Shown here: positions 36,756-45,989 of the stretch, one piece after another | Position numbering within the stretch: the first letter of the stretch is position 1 | How the letters are laid out: each line of letters begins with the position of its first letter | NCBI RefSeq assembly: GCF_002101555.1 | Contig: NZ_LQOL01000072.1 | Location: 1 to 64,000 of the forward strand | Length of the DNA stretch: 64,000 bases | Direction: 5' to 3' | Origin: Mycolicibacterium canariasense | GTDB lineage: Bacteria > Actinomycetota > Actinomycetes > Mycobacteriales > Mycobacteriaceae | The notes under the pieces: model-generated | What the model saw: only the letters and a program-made list of their open reading frames with translations | Databases searched by the model: none | What the model was told of the DNA's origin: nothing | Program-made: the position numbers and the translations under genes

Positions 36756-37965
36756 CTGCGACCTCCTTGTTCGGGAGCGGTGGCACCGGGAAGGCCCCGG
36801 CGTCAAGTGGTGGTGGCGCGACGGTGGTGTTGTGCCGCACCGCATGCCAGATCAGCAGTAACAACGCGGCTCCGGCGAGTGCGCCGATGCTGACCACCGC
36901 GGTCATCCAGGACGGACTGCCCTCGGCCCGCAGCTGATGCGTCACCGCGACGACGACGATCCAGCCCAGCGACAGCGGGATCAGCACCTTCCAGCCCAGC
37001 GCCATGAACTGGTCGTAGCGCAGCCGGGGCAGGGTGGCCCGCAGCCAGATGTAGAAGAACAGGAACGTCCACACCTTGGCGACGAACCACACCAGCGGCC
37101 ACCACCCGGAGTTCGCCCCGTCGATCAGGTTGAACGGGAACGGCGCGTGCCAGCCGCCGAGGAACATCGTGGTGGCCAGCGCGGAGACGGTGGTCATGTT
37201 GACGTACTCGGCGAGCATGAACATCGCGAACTTCAGCGACGAGTATTCGGTGTGGAAGCCGCCCACCAGTTCGCCCTCGGCCTCCGGGAGGTCGAACGGT
37301 GCCCGGTTGGTCTCGCCCACCATCGACGTGACGTACACCAGGAACGACGGCAACAGCAGGAACACATACCAGGTGTCGTGCTGGGCGGCCACGATGCCCG
37401 ACGTCGACATGGTGCCCGCGTACAGGAACACCGCGGCGAACGACAGGGCCATCGCGATCTCGTAGGAGATGACCTGGGCGCTGGAGCGTAACCCGCCCAG
37501 CAGCGGATAGGTGGACCCGGATGCCCAGCCCGCCAACACGATTCCGTACACCCCGATGGAGGTGACCGCCAGAACGTACAGCACCGCCACCGGCAGGTCG
37601 GTCAGCTGCAGCGGCGTGGTGTGCCCGAACACCGACACGGTGCCACCCATCGGGATGACGGCGAAGGCCATGACCGCCGGGATCACCGAGAGGATCGGGG
37701 CCAGCAGGTAGATCGGCTTGTCCACGCCGGCCGGGATCAGGCCCTCCTTGAGGGCGAGCTTGATGCCGTCGGCCAGGCTCTGCAGCAATCCGAACGGGCC
37801 GACCCGGTTGGGGCCGAACCGCATCTGCATGCGGCCCAGCAGCTTCCGTTCCACCAGGATGGCCACCAGCGCCGTGAGCAGCAGGAAGACGAAGATGCCG
37901 AGGGCCTTGGCGATCATCAGCCACCACGGATCGTGGCCGAACGCACTCAAATCCGGCGCGTTCAT
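36739..37965 (-). CDS. nuoH: NADH-quinone oxidoreductase subunit H
   Basis: A 408-residue membrane subunit that forms much of the quinone chamber. Key segments: QMRFGPNRVGPFGLLQSLADGIKLALKE and the conserved ETNRAPFDLPEAEGELVGGFHTEY. The ATG at 37965 lies at the end of a four-copy 32-bp repeat and its first codons (ATG AAC) repeat the start of each unit. The ATGA overlap with the last mini-ORF suggests that nuoH translation depends on re-initiation rather than on a strong own RBS. Confidence 0.93.
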   Translation of the reverse strand: MNAPDLSAFGHDPWWLMIAKALGIFVFLLLTALVAILVERKLLGRMQMRFGPNRVGPFGLLQSLADGIKLALKEGLIPAGVDKPIYLLAPILSVIPAVMAFAVIPMGGTVSVFGHTTPLQLTDLPVAVLYVLAVTSIGVYGIVLAGWASGSTYPLLGGLRSSAQVISYEIAMALSFAAVFLYAGTMSTSGIVAAQHDTWYVFLLLPSFLVYVTSMVGETNRAPFDLPEAEGELVGGFHTEYSSLKFAMFMLAEYVNMTTVSALATTMFLGGWHAPFPFNLIDGANSGWWPLVWFVAKVWTFLFFYIWLRATLPRLRYDQFMALGWKVLIPLSLGWIVVVAVTHQLRAEGSPSWMTAVVSIGALAGAALLLLIWHAVRHNTTVAPPPLDAGAFPVPPLPNKEVADVQGR

Positions 37966-38094
37966 GGGCGATCTCGCTTCGCTTCTCGCTTGTTCATGCG
38001 CGATCCCGCTTCGCTTCTCGCGTGTTCATGGGCGATCCCGCTTCGCTTCTCGCGTGTTCATGCGCGATCTCGCTTCGCTTCTCGCTTGTCTCAT
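37966..38094 (-). repeat. MIRU-like tandem repeat with ATGA-linked mini-ORFs
   Basis: Four tandem units (three of 32 bp, one of 33 bp) fill the nuoG-nuoH gap. On the coding strand each begins ATGAAC (ATGAGA in the first) and contains GCGAGAAGCGAAGCG. ATG codons fall at 38094, 38061, 38029, 37997 and 37965. The ATG at 38094 overlaps the nuoG stop and opens a 22-codon ORF; its TGA overlaps the ATG at 38029, which encodes an 11-residue peptide (MNTREAKRDRA); its TGA overlaps the ATG at 37997 (MNKREAKRDRP); and that TGA overlaps the nuoH ATG. The pattern matches mycobacterial interspersed repetitive units first described in senX3-regX3, where small ORFs overlap neighbouring genes at start and stop codons. 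Confidence 0.9.
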
Positions 38095-40454
38095 GCCGGC
38101 TCGATTCGCACGATCGATCCGATGCCCGCCCCGAGCGTGCCGTGCACGCGCGAGCCAGGTGAGTTCAGCGGCAGCCACACCACCCGGTCCGGCATATCGG
38201 TGATCTCCAAGGGAAGGGTGATCGCGCCGCGGTCGGTGCTGACCCGGACCGTGTCGCTGCACCCGGTTTCGGCGGCTGTGGCGGCGGAGAGCCGGGCCAC
38301 CGCCGGCCGCGCGGTACCGGCCAGATACGGTTCGCCGTCCTGCAGTCGGCCGGCGTCCAGCAGCATCCGCCACGACGCCAGCACCGCCTCGCCCGGTCCC
38401 GGTCGTGGTGGGTCGACGGCGTCGACGTCAGGGGCGGGCACCGGCACCCCGTGCCACACCCCCAACCGGGCGATGTCGGCACGCACCCGCGCGGCGTCGG
38501 TGAGGCCGAGGTCGACACCCACCTCGTCGGCCAGTGCGGCGAGTACCCGCATATCGGAGGTCGCCGACGGCGGCAGGGCGGCATCGAACGGGCGCGGCCG
38601 ACCCTCCCAGTCGACGAAGGTGCCGCTCTTCTCGGCCACCGGCGCGACGGGGAAGACCACGTCGGCGCGTTCGGTGATGGCGCTGTGCCGCACCTCCAGG
38701 CTGACCACGAAGCCGGCGGCCTCGACAGCGGCCAGCGCCGCGGCCGGGTCGGGCAGGTCGTCGACCTCCACGCCGCCCACCAGCACGGCGTGGATGTCAC
38801 CGGCCGCGGCGGCGGTCAAGATCCCCGCCGTGTCCCGGCCCGGACGGTCGGGTAGCTCTTCGACATTCCAGGCGGCGGCGACCTCCGCACGCGCGGCCGG
38901 ATCGGCGATCGGCCGGCCGCCGGGCAGCAGGTTCGGCGCGGCACCGACCTCCAGCGCGCCCCGATCCCCGGCGCGCCGCGGCACCCAGCCCACCCTGGCG
39001 CCGGTGGCCTCGGCCAGGCGCACGACCGCCGAGTAGGCGCCGGGTGCGGCCGTCAGCCGCTCACCGACCAAGATGATGCTCCCGGTCGGCAACTCGGTAC
39101 GCAGGCCGTCCAGGGCGTTGGCCTCGCCACCGGGTGCGGTGCTGACCAGTCGGCCGTTCAACTTCGCCAGCCCGCGGCCGGCGAACGGTGCGACGGCGAT
39201 CACCGGCAGCCCGGCCTTGCGGACGGCCTTGCGCAGTCGCAGGAAGATGATGGGGGATTCCTCCTCGGGTTCCAGTCCGGCCAGCACCACCGCGGGAGCG
39301 GTTTCCAGGTCGGCATAGGTCACCGCGAACGACCGCCCCGCCACCGCGTGCGCGAGGAACTGGGCCTCCTCCTCCGAACCGGCCCTGGCTCGGAAGTCGA
39401 TGTCGTTGCTGCCCAGCATGATCCGGGCGAACTTGGCGTAACCGTAGGCGTCCTCGAGGGTGAGGCGGCCGCCGGTCAGCACCCCGGCGGGTCCGGCGGT
39501 CAGTCCGCGTAGCGCCACCGCCACCGCCTCGGACCAAGAGGCCGGCCGCTGGCTGCCGTCGGCGTCCCGTACCAGCGGCGTGGTGATCCGGTCACCCTGG
39601 GTGGCGTACGCGAAAGCCCAGCGGCCCTTGTCGCAGTTCCACTCCTCGTTGACCTCCGGATCGTCGCCGGCCAACCGGCGCAACACCTTGCCGCGTCGAT
39701 GATCGGTGCGCTGCGCACACCCCGAGGCGCAGTGCTCGCACACGCTGGGGGTGGACACCAGGTCGAACGGGCGCGCCCGGAATCGGTAGGCGGTGCCGGT
39801 GAGCGCGCCGACCGGGCAGATCTGCACGGTGTTGCCGGAGAAGTACGAGTCGAAGGGTTCACCGTCGGCGATGCCCACCTGCTGCAGCGCGCCGCGTTCG
39901 AGCAGCTCGATGAACGGGTCCCCGGCGATCTGGTTGGAGAACCGGGTGCAGCGCGCACACAGCACGCAGCGTTCCCGGTCCAACAGCACCTGCGAGGACA
40001 GGTTGATCGGCTTGGGGTAGGTGCGCTTGGCGTCGGTGAAGCGGGAGTCACTGCGGCCGTTGGACATCGCCTGGTTCTGCAGCGGGCATTCACCACCCTT
40101 GTCACACACCGGGCAGTCCAGCGGATGGTTGATCAGCAGCAGCTCCATCACCCCGCGCTGGGCCTTGTCGGCGGCCTGCGAGGTGAGCTGGGTGCGCACC
40201 ACCATGTCCGGGGTGACGGTGGTGGTGCAGGACGCCAACGGTTTGCGCTGCCCTTCCACCTCGACCAGGCACTGCCGGCAGGCGCCCACCGGGTCCAGCA
40301 GCGGGTGATCGCAGAAGCGCGGGATCTGGATGCCCATCAGCTCGGCGGCGCGGATCACCAACGTGCCCTTGGGCACGCTGATCTCGTGACCGTCGATGGT
40401 CAGTGTCACCATGTCGACCGCCGACGTCTCCCGGGCTCCTTCGGCCAGCGTCAT
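38091..40454 (-). CDS. nuoG: NADH-quinone oxidoreductase subunit G
   Basis: A 787-residue peripheral-arm subunit. The N-terminal ferredoxin-like domain has 2Fe-2S Cys residues in PRFCDHPLLDPVGACRQCLVEV and CTTTV. The next domain has the His-Cys3 cluster (NHPLDCPVCDKGGECPLQ), a 4Fe-4S pair (CVLCARC and VQICPVGALT) and the extra N7-type motif CEHCASGC. The rest is a molybdopterin-oxidoreductase-like domain without cofactor function. The ATG at 40454 has GGAGGAGGT just upstream, located inside the small ORF that joins nuoF and nuoG. Confidence 0.95.
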   Translation of the reverse strand: MTLAEGARETSAVDMVTLTIDGHEISVPKGTLVIRAAELMGIQIPRFCDHPLLDPVGACRQCLVEVEGQRKPLASCTTTVTPDMVVRTQLTSQAADKAQRGVMELLLINHPLDCPVCDKGGECPLQNQAMSNGRSDSRFTDAKRTYPKPINLSSQVLLDRERCVLCARCTRFSNQIAGDPFIELLERGALQQVGIADGEPFDSYFSGNTVQICPVGALTGTAYRFRARPFDLVSTPSVCEHCASGCAQRTDHRRGKVLRRLAGDDPEVNEEWNCDKGRWAFAYATQGDRITTPLVRDADGSQRPASWSEAVAVALRGLTAGPAGVLTGGRLTLEDAYGYAKFARIMLGSNDIDFRARAGSEEEAQFLAHAVAGRSFAVTYADLETAPAVVLAGLEPEEESPIIFLRLRKAVRKAGLPVIAVAPFAGRGLAKLNGRLVSTAPGGEANALDGLRTELPTGSIILVGERLTAAPGAYSAVVRLAEATGARVGWVPRRAGDRGALEVGAAPNLLPGGRPIADPAARAEVAAAWNVEELPDRPGRDTAGILTAAAAGDIHAVLVGGVEVDDLPDPAAALAAVEAAGFVVSLEVRHSAITERADVVFPVAPVAEKSGTFVDWEGRPRPFDAALPPSATSDMRVLAALADEVGVDLGLTDAARVRADIARLGVWHGVPVPAPDVDAVDPPRPGPGEAVLASWRMLLDAGRLQDGEPYLAGTARPAVARLSAATAAETGCSDTVRVSTDRGAITLPLEITDMPDRVVWLPLNSPGSRVHGTLGAGIGSIVRIEPA

Positions 40455-40534
40455 GCGCGCACCTCCTCCGTGTGTGCGGTTTCGTTCGCGACACGCCGCC
40501 GCGCGCGGATGAGAACGCACAATGACGTCGTCAT
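40451..40534 (-). CDS. 27-codon ORF linking nuoF and nuoG
   Basis: A small ORF (starts MTTSLCVLIRARRRV, ends HTEEVRA) whose ATG overlaps the nuoF stop (ATGA at 40534-40531) and whose TGA overlaps the nuoG start (ATGA at 40454-40451). It has no recognisable domain. It contains the nuoG ribosome-binding site in codons 23-25. It may be a translational relay rather than a functional peptide, like the repeat between nuoG and nuoH but not repeated. Whether the peptide is made is unknown. Confidence 0.5.
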   Translation of the reverse strand: MTTSLCVLIRARRRVANETAHTEEVRA

Positions 40535-41835
40535 ACGCGCACCCCTTCCGTCGCGAACACCGTCGAGGCATACGGGTCGAACGGGCAGCCCGCACCCAGG
40601 TGCGCCTCGTACTCGGCGCGGAAATACTTGAGCGAGGAGATGATCGGGCTCGCGGCACCGTCGCCGAGCGCGCAGAACGACTTGCCCAGGATGGCATCGG
40701 CGATGTCGAGCAGCGTGTCGATATCCGTTCGGCTGCCGGACCCGGTCTCCAGCCGTTCGAAGATCTGGGCCAGCCAATAGGTGCCCTCGCGGCACGGTGT
40801 GCACTTGCCGCAGGACTCGTGGGCGTAGAACTGCGTCCACCGCCGCACCGCCCGCACCACGCATGTCGTCTCGTCGAAGATCTGCAGCGCCTTGGTGCCC
40901 AGCATGGAACCGGCCCCACCCATACCCTCGTAATCCAATGGCACGTCCAGGTGTTCGGGTGTCAGCATGGGCGTCGACGATCCGCCGGGGGTCCAGAACT
41001 TCAGCTGATGCCCGGCGCGCACGCCGCCGGCGAACTCCAGCAGTTCGCGCAGCGTGATCCCGAGCGGGGCCTCGTACTGGCCGGGCCGGGTGACGTGACC
41101 CGACAGCGAGTACAGCGTGAACCCGGGCGACTTGTCCGACCCCATCGACTTGAACCAGTCCACCCCGTTGCGCACGATGGGTGGCACGCTGGCAATGGAT
41201 TCCACGTTGTTGACCACCGTCGGGCAGGCGTACAGCCCGGCCACCGCGGGGAACGGCGGCCGCAGCCGCGGCTGCCCGCGCCGGCCCTCCAGCGAATCCA
41301 GCAGCGCGGTCTCCTCACCGCAGATGTAGGCGCCGGCCCCCGCGTGCACCACCAGATCCAGGTCGAATCCCGAGCCGAGGATGTCGCGGCCCAGATACCC
41401 CGCCTCGTACGCTTCGGCGACGGCCGCCCGCAACCGGCGCAGCACCGGCACCACCTCACCGCGCACGTAGATGAAGGCCTGCCTGGCCCGGATCGCATAC
41501 GAGGCGATGATGGCGCCCTCCACCAGCACGTGCGGGGTGGCCATCATCAGCGGAATGTCCTTGCACGTACCGGGTTCGGACTCGTCGGCGTTGATCACCA
41601 GATAGTGCGGCTTGGGGTCCGCCTGATTGATGAACGACCACTTCTGCCCGGTCGGGAAACCGGCGCCGCCGCGGCCGCGCAGCCCGGAATCCTTCACCAG
41701 CGCGATGACGGCGTCGGGGTCCATGTCGAGCGCGGCGTCGAGCGCCTGGTACCCGTCATGGCGCAGGTATGTGGCCAGTGTCCACGACTGCGGCTCGTCC
41801 CAGTAGCTGCTCAGCACCGGTGTCAGGGCGGTCAT
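40531..41835 (-). CDS. nuoF: NADH-quinone oxidoreductase subunit F
   Basis: A 434-residue NADH-binding subunit with FMN and cluster N3. Visible: the NADH/FMN loop SGLRGRGGAGFPTGQKWSF, YLVINADESEPGTCKD, FMN-binding GAGAYICGEETALLDSLEGRRGQPR and the 4Fe-4S motif ESCGKCTPCREG. This is the entry point for electrons from NADH. The ATG overlaps the nuoE stop (ATGA); the longer frame upstream is a shadow. Confidence 0.95.
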   Translation of the reverse strand: MTALTPVLSSYWDEPQSWTLATYLRHDGYQALDAALDMDPDAVIALVKDSGLRGRGGAGFPTGQKWSFINQADPKPHYLVINADESEPGTCKDIPLMMATPHVLVEGAIIASYAIRARQAFIYVRGEVVPVLRRLRAAVAEAYEAGYLGRDILGSGFDLDLVVHAGAGAYICGEETALLDSLEGRRGQPRLRPPFPAVAGLYACPTVVNNVESIASVPPIVRNGVDWFKSMGSDKSPGFTLYSLSGHVTRPGQYEAPLGITLRELLEFAGGVRAGHQLKFWTPGGSSTPMLTPEHLDVPLDYEGMGGAGSMLGTKALQIFDETTCVVRAVRRWTQFYAHESCGKCTPCREGTYWLAQIFERLETGSGSRTDIDTLLDIADAILGKSFCALGDGAASPIISSLKYFRAEYEAHLGAGCPFDPYASTVFATEGVRV

Positions 41836-42533
41836 CGTCGCTCCTTGGCGATCCGCAGCCCGGCCAGCGTCGCCGCACCGGGCGGCGAGGTGTCCGGCGC
41901 ACCCGGATCCACCCCGGCCAGGATGCGCGCCGTCTGCCGGAAGGTGCACAGCGGGGCGCCGCGGCTCGGGGTCACCGGTGTGCCCCCGCGCAGGTGGTCG
42001 ACGAGGTCGCGCACCGACGACGGGGTTTGGTTGTCGAAGAACTCCCAGTTCACCATGACCACGGGTGCGAAATCGCATGCGGCGTTGCACTCGATGTGCT
42101 CCAGGGTGATCGCGCCGTCGGGGGTGGTCTCGCCGGCGTGCACACCGAGGTGTTCCTGCAGCACCTCCAACAGCGCGTCACCGCCCATGATCGCGCACAA
42201 CGTGTTGGTGCACACCCCGACCAGATAGTCCCCGGTCGGGGTGCGCCGATACATGGAATAGAACGTGGCCACGGCGGTGACCTCGGCCGGACTGAGGGCC
42301 AGTTGTGCCGCACAGAACTCGACGCCGGCCGGGGTCAGGTAGCCGTCTTCGGCCTGCACCAGATGCAGCAACGGCAGCAGCGCCGAGCGCGGCTGCGGGT
42401 AGCGGGCGATGATCTGCTCGGCCTCACCCGCCAGCCGCGCGGTCACCTGCGCCGAATACGATTGCGGCCCGGCCGATATCGGGGGCCCCGGTTCGTCCGG
42501 CCGCTGCCCCAGCCTCAGGTCGATCGCCGTCAC
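41832..42533 (-). CDS. nuoE: NADH-quinone oxidoreductase subunit E
   Basis: A 233-residue thioredoxin-like subunit with a 2Fe-2S cluster. The ligands are in GVCTNTLCAIMGG and HIECNAACDFAPVVMVNWEFFDN. The N-terminal helical region (SALLPLLHLVQAEDGYLTPAG) is typical. The GTG start overlaps the nuoD stop (GTGA). The C-terminal 50 residues extend beyond the E. coli protein. Confidence 0.94.
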   Translation of the reverse strand: MTAIDLRLGQRPDEPGPPISAGPQSYSAQVTARLAGEAEQIIARYPQPRSALLPLLHLVQAEDGYLTPAGVEFCAAQLALSPAEVTAVATFYSMYRRTPTGDYLVGVCTNTLCAIMGGDALLEVLQEHLGVHAGETTPDGAITLEHIECNAACDFAPVVMVNWEFFDNQTPSSVRDLVDHLRGGTPVTPSRGAPLCTFRQTARILAGVDPGAPDTSPPGAATLAGLRIAKERR

Positions 42534-43831
42534 CTGTCAACGCCTCCCATCACCGGGTCGATCGACGCCACCGCCGAGATCGCGTCGGCCACCATGCCGC
42601 CCTCGCACATCGCCGCCACCGCCTGCAGATTGGTGAACGACGGATCGCGGTAGTGCACGCGGTAGGGCCGGGTGCCGCCGTCGCTGACCATGTGCACGCC
42701 CAGTTCCCCGCGCGGAGATTCGACGGCCACGTACACCTGCCCGGCCGGGACCCGGATCCCCTCGGTGACCAGCTTGAAATGATGGATCAACGCTTCCATC
42801 GACGACCCCATGATCTTCGCGATGTGCGCCGGGGAATTACCCAGACCGTCCGGCCCCAGCTTCAGGTCCGCGGGCCAGGCGAGCTTCTTGTCGGTCAGCA
42901 TCACCGGGCCGGGCTTCAACCTGTCCACACACTGTTCGACGATCCGCAGTGACTGTTTCATCTCTTCGACACGAATCAGGTAGCGGCCGTAGGCATCACA
43001 TCCGTCGTCGGTGCAGACGTCGAACTGGTAGGTCTCGTACCCGCAGTAGGGCTGCGCCTTGCGCAGATCGTGGGGCAGGCCGGTGGAGCGCAGCACCGGA
43101 CCGGTCACCCCGAGCGCCATACAGCCGGTCAGGTCGAGATACCCGATGCCCTTGGTGCGGGCCTTCCAGATGTAGTTGTCCCGCAGCAGGTTCTCCATAT
43201 CGCGGAGCCGGCCGGGCAGGATCCTTATCAGTTCGCGCAACTGCGGCATGGCCTCGTCGGGCAGGTCGGCGGCCAGGCCGCCCGGCCGGATGTAGGCGTG
43301 GTTCATCCGCAGGCCGGTGATGGTTTCGAACATGGTGAGGATCAGTTCGCGTTCCCGGAACCCGAAGAACATCGCCGACATGGCCCCGAGTTCCATGCCG
43401 CCGGTGGCCAGGGCGACCAGATGGCTGGAGATGCGGTTCAGTTCCATCAGCAGCACCCGGATGACGCTGGCGCGCTCGGGGATATCGTCGGTGACACCGA
43501 GCAGTTTCTCCACACCCAGGCAGTACGCGGTCTCGTTGAAGAACGGTGACAGGTAGTCCATCCGGGTCACGAACGTGACGCCCTGCGTCCAGGTGCGGTA
43601 CTCCAGGTTTTTCTCGATCCCGGTGTGCAGGTAGCCGATTCCGCAGCGGGCCTCGGTGATCGTCTCGCCCTCGATCTCCAGGATCAACCTGAGCACGCCG
43701 TGCGTGGACGGATGCTGCGGGCCCATGTTGACGACGATCCGTTCCCCGGCGTGTTCTGCGGCCGCGGCGACGACGGCATCCCAGTCCTGACCCCCGACCA
43801 TGACGACGGGCGGTTCGTGATCGGTGGTCAT
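42530..43831 (-). CDS. nuoD: NADH-quinone oxidoreductase subunit D
   Basis: A 433-residue subunit homologous to the [NiFe]-hydrogenase large subunit, lining the quinone site. The quinone-contact loop GPQHPSTHGVLRLILEIEGE is intact, as are GYLHTGIEKNLEYRTW and the C-terminal SIDPVMGGVDR. The start shares a base with the nuoC stop (TGATG). Confidence 0.95.
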   Translation of the reverse strand: MTTDHEPPVVMVGGQDWDAVVAAAAEHAGERIVVNMGPQHPSTHGVLRLILEIEGETITEARCGIGYLHTGIEKNLEYRTWTQGVTFVTRMDYLSPFFNETAYCLGVEKLLGVTDDIPERASVIRVLLMELNRISSHLVALATGGMELGAMSAMFFGFRERELILTMFETITGLRMNHAYIRPGGLAADLPDEAMPQLRELIRILPGRLRDMENLLRDNYIWKARTKGIGYLDLTGCMALGVTGPVLRSTGLPHDLRKAQPYCGYETYQFDVCTDDGCDAYGRYLIRVEEMKQSLRIVEQCVDRLKPGPVMLTDKKLAWPADLKLGPDGLGNSPAHIAKIMGSSMEALIHHFKLVTEGIRVPAGQVYVAVESPRGELGVHMVSDGGTRPYRVHYRDPSFTNLQAVAAMCEGGMVADAISAVASIDPVMGGVDR

Positions 43832-44498
43832 CAGTTGTACGACCTCCGCTGATCGGGCGGTGGGATCTGCGCGCCGTGGTACTCCACCGGGATGCCACCC
43901 AGCGGATAGTCCTTACGCTGCGGGTGTCCCACCCAGTCGTCGGGCATCTCGATCCGGGTCAGCGCCGGATGGCCGTCGAAGAGGATGCCGAAGAAATCGT
44001 AGGTTTCGCGTTCGTGCCAGTCGGTGGTCGGATAGACCGAAAACAGCGACGGCACATGCGGATCGGCGTCCGGTGCGGTGACCTCCAACCGGATCCGGCG
44101 GTTGTGGGTGATCGACATCAGCGGATACACCGCGTGCAGTTCGCGTCCGCGCTCGTCGGGATAGTGCACACCGGACACTCCGAGGCACAGCTCGAAACGC
44201 AGCGCCGGATCGTCGCGTAGGGTCTGGGCAACCGCCATCAGGTGTTCGCGGCGCACCTCCAGGGTCAACTCGTCGCGGAACACCACCACGCGCTCGACGG
44301 CCGCGTCGAAGGTCTCCTGGCCGAGCACGGTGGTCAGCCGGTCGACAACCTCGTCGAAGTAGCCGCCATAGGGTCGTGGCGAACTGCCCGGCAGCGCCAC
44401 CTCGCGGACCAGGCGGCCGTATCCGGATGTGTCACCCGAACCCTGCACGCCGAACATGCCGCGCCGGGTGCCGATGACTTCGACATCGGGTTCGTCGG

Positions 44499-44502
<4 letters not shown>
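43831..44502 (-). CDS. nuoC: NADH-quinone oxidoreductase subunit C
   Basis: A 223-residue 30-kDa-type subunit of the connecting module of complex I. The diagnostic C-terminal sequence reads YPTTDWHERETYDFFGILFDGHPALTRIEMPDDW followed by RKDYPLGG. It is separate from nuoD, unlike the fused nuoCD of E. coli. The GTG start overlaps the nuoB stop (GTGA). Confidence 0.94.
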
Positions 44503-45043
<541 letters not shown>

Positions 45044-45053
<10 letters not shown>

Positions 45054-45418
45054 GACAGGCCCCCGCGCCGCCACACGTAGGCATAGGCGACGAACACCGT
45101 CAGCATGAACAGCAACATCTCGACCAGCGCGAACAAGCCGAGTGAGTCGAACGAGACCGCCCACGGATAGAGGAAGACGATCTCGATGTCGAACACGATG
45201 AACAACATCGCCGTCAGGTAGTACTTGATCGGAAATCTTTGGCCCGTCGCCAGCTTGGCGTCCTCGGCGGGCCGCAGCGGTTCGATACCGCATTCGTAGG
45301 CTTCGAGTTTGGCTCGGTTGTAGCGGCGCGGGCCGATGAGAACGGCGATACCGACCGAGCCGACCGCGAACAATGCCGCGATCCCCCCGAGAAACAGAAT
45401 GGGTAGGTAGATGTCCAT
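45044..45418 (-). CDS. nuoA: NADH-quinone oxidoreductase subunit A
   Basis: A 124-residue, three-helix membrane subunit and the first gene of the nuo operon. The conserved YECGIEPL loop carries the reactive Cys near the quinone site, and the second helix reads YYLTAMLFIVFDIEIVFLYPWA. The ATG has AGGGAG upstream. Confidence 0.95.
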
Positions 45419-45577
45419 AGCTCCCTCGCTGGGCTTTCGATGTGAGCTAGAACACAGCTTAGTCACGCTACCGGTGGCGCCGGCGCATTTTGGCTAGGAT
45501 GAAACGAACAGCTGGGTCGCCCCGTCGTCACCGATGACGACGTGAAGAATTAACGGCCACAGCGGTTTTCGTGCTGC
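45419..45577. promoter_or_regulatory. nuo operon upstream region with hairpin
   Basis: About 160 bp between the receiver-domain gene and nuoA. It contains a perfect inverted repeat CGTCGTCA / TGACGACG (45523-45542, 4-nt centre) that could end transcripts from the upstream gene or act in the nuo leader. No clear -10/-35 pair stands out, but the region must hold the nuo promoter unless nuo is cotranscribed with the upstream gene. Confidence 0.45.
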
Positions 45578-45979
45578 TTAGACAGCGCCCGCGCGCAACA
45601 GGCTGGCCACGGTCTCGCCGAGGACGATCGGATCGATCGGATGTGACACCGCGGCTTCGGCCCGCGACCACGACGCCAGCCAGGCATCATCGGCCCGCCC
45701 GGTGAGCACCAGGATCGGCGGACAGTCGGTGATCTCGTCCTTGAGCTGTTTGGCCAGCCCCAGCCCGCCGGCGGGCGCCGCCTCACCGTCCAGGATGGCC
45801 AGATCGAAGTCCCCGTCGGCGATCTGCTCGACGACCATCGGTGCGGTCGCGACGTCGAGATAACTCAATTCGGGCAGGTCCGGGTGCACCCGGCGGCCGA
45901 GTGCGGACCGCACGGCGTCGCGGGTGCGGGTATCGGAGCTGTACACGAGAATCCGGACCTGCGCATCGGTGTCGGCCAC
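45578..45979 (-). CDS. Stand-alone receiver-domain protein (Rv3143-like)
   Basis: A 133-residue single-domain receiver protein just upstream of nuoA, in the same position and of the same length as M. tuberculosis Rv3143. The phospho-acceptor Asp is in FDLAILDGEAA, and the Thr switch is in ILVLTGRADD. It is atypical: the acidic pocket after strand 1 reads VYSSD instead of a DD pair, and the conserved Lys before Pro is His (SHPIDP). It has no output domain. It may act by protein contact, perhaps on complex I expression or assembly. The GTG start is used. Confidence 0.8.
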   Translation of the reverse strand: MADTDAQVRILVYSSDTRTRDAVRSALGRRVHPDLPELSYLDVATAPMVVEQIADGDFDLAILDGEAAPAGGLGLAKQLKDEITDCPPILVLTGRADDAWLASWSRAEAAVSHPIDPIVLGETVASLLRAGAV

Positions 45980-45989
45980 GCCTGCGATG

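Noticed and set aside
37963..38094. CRISPR-like array
   Set aside because: The units are directly tandem without spacers, and match MIRU-type repeats with ORF overlap, not repeat-spacer structure.
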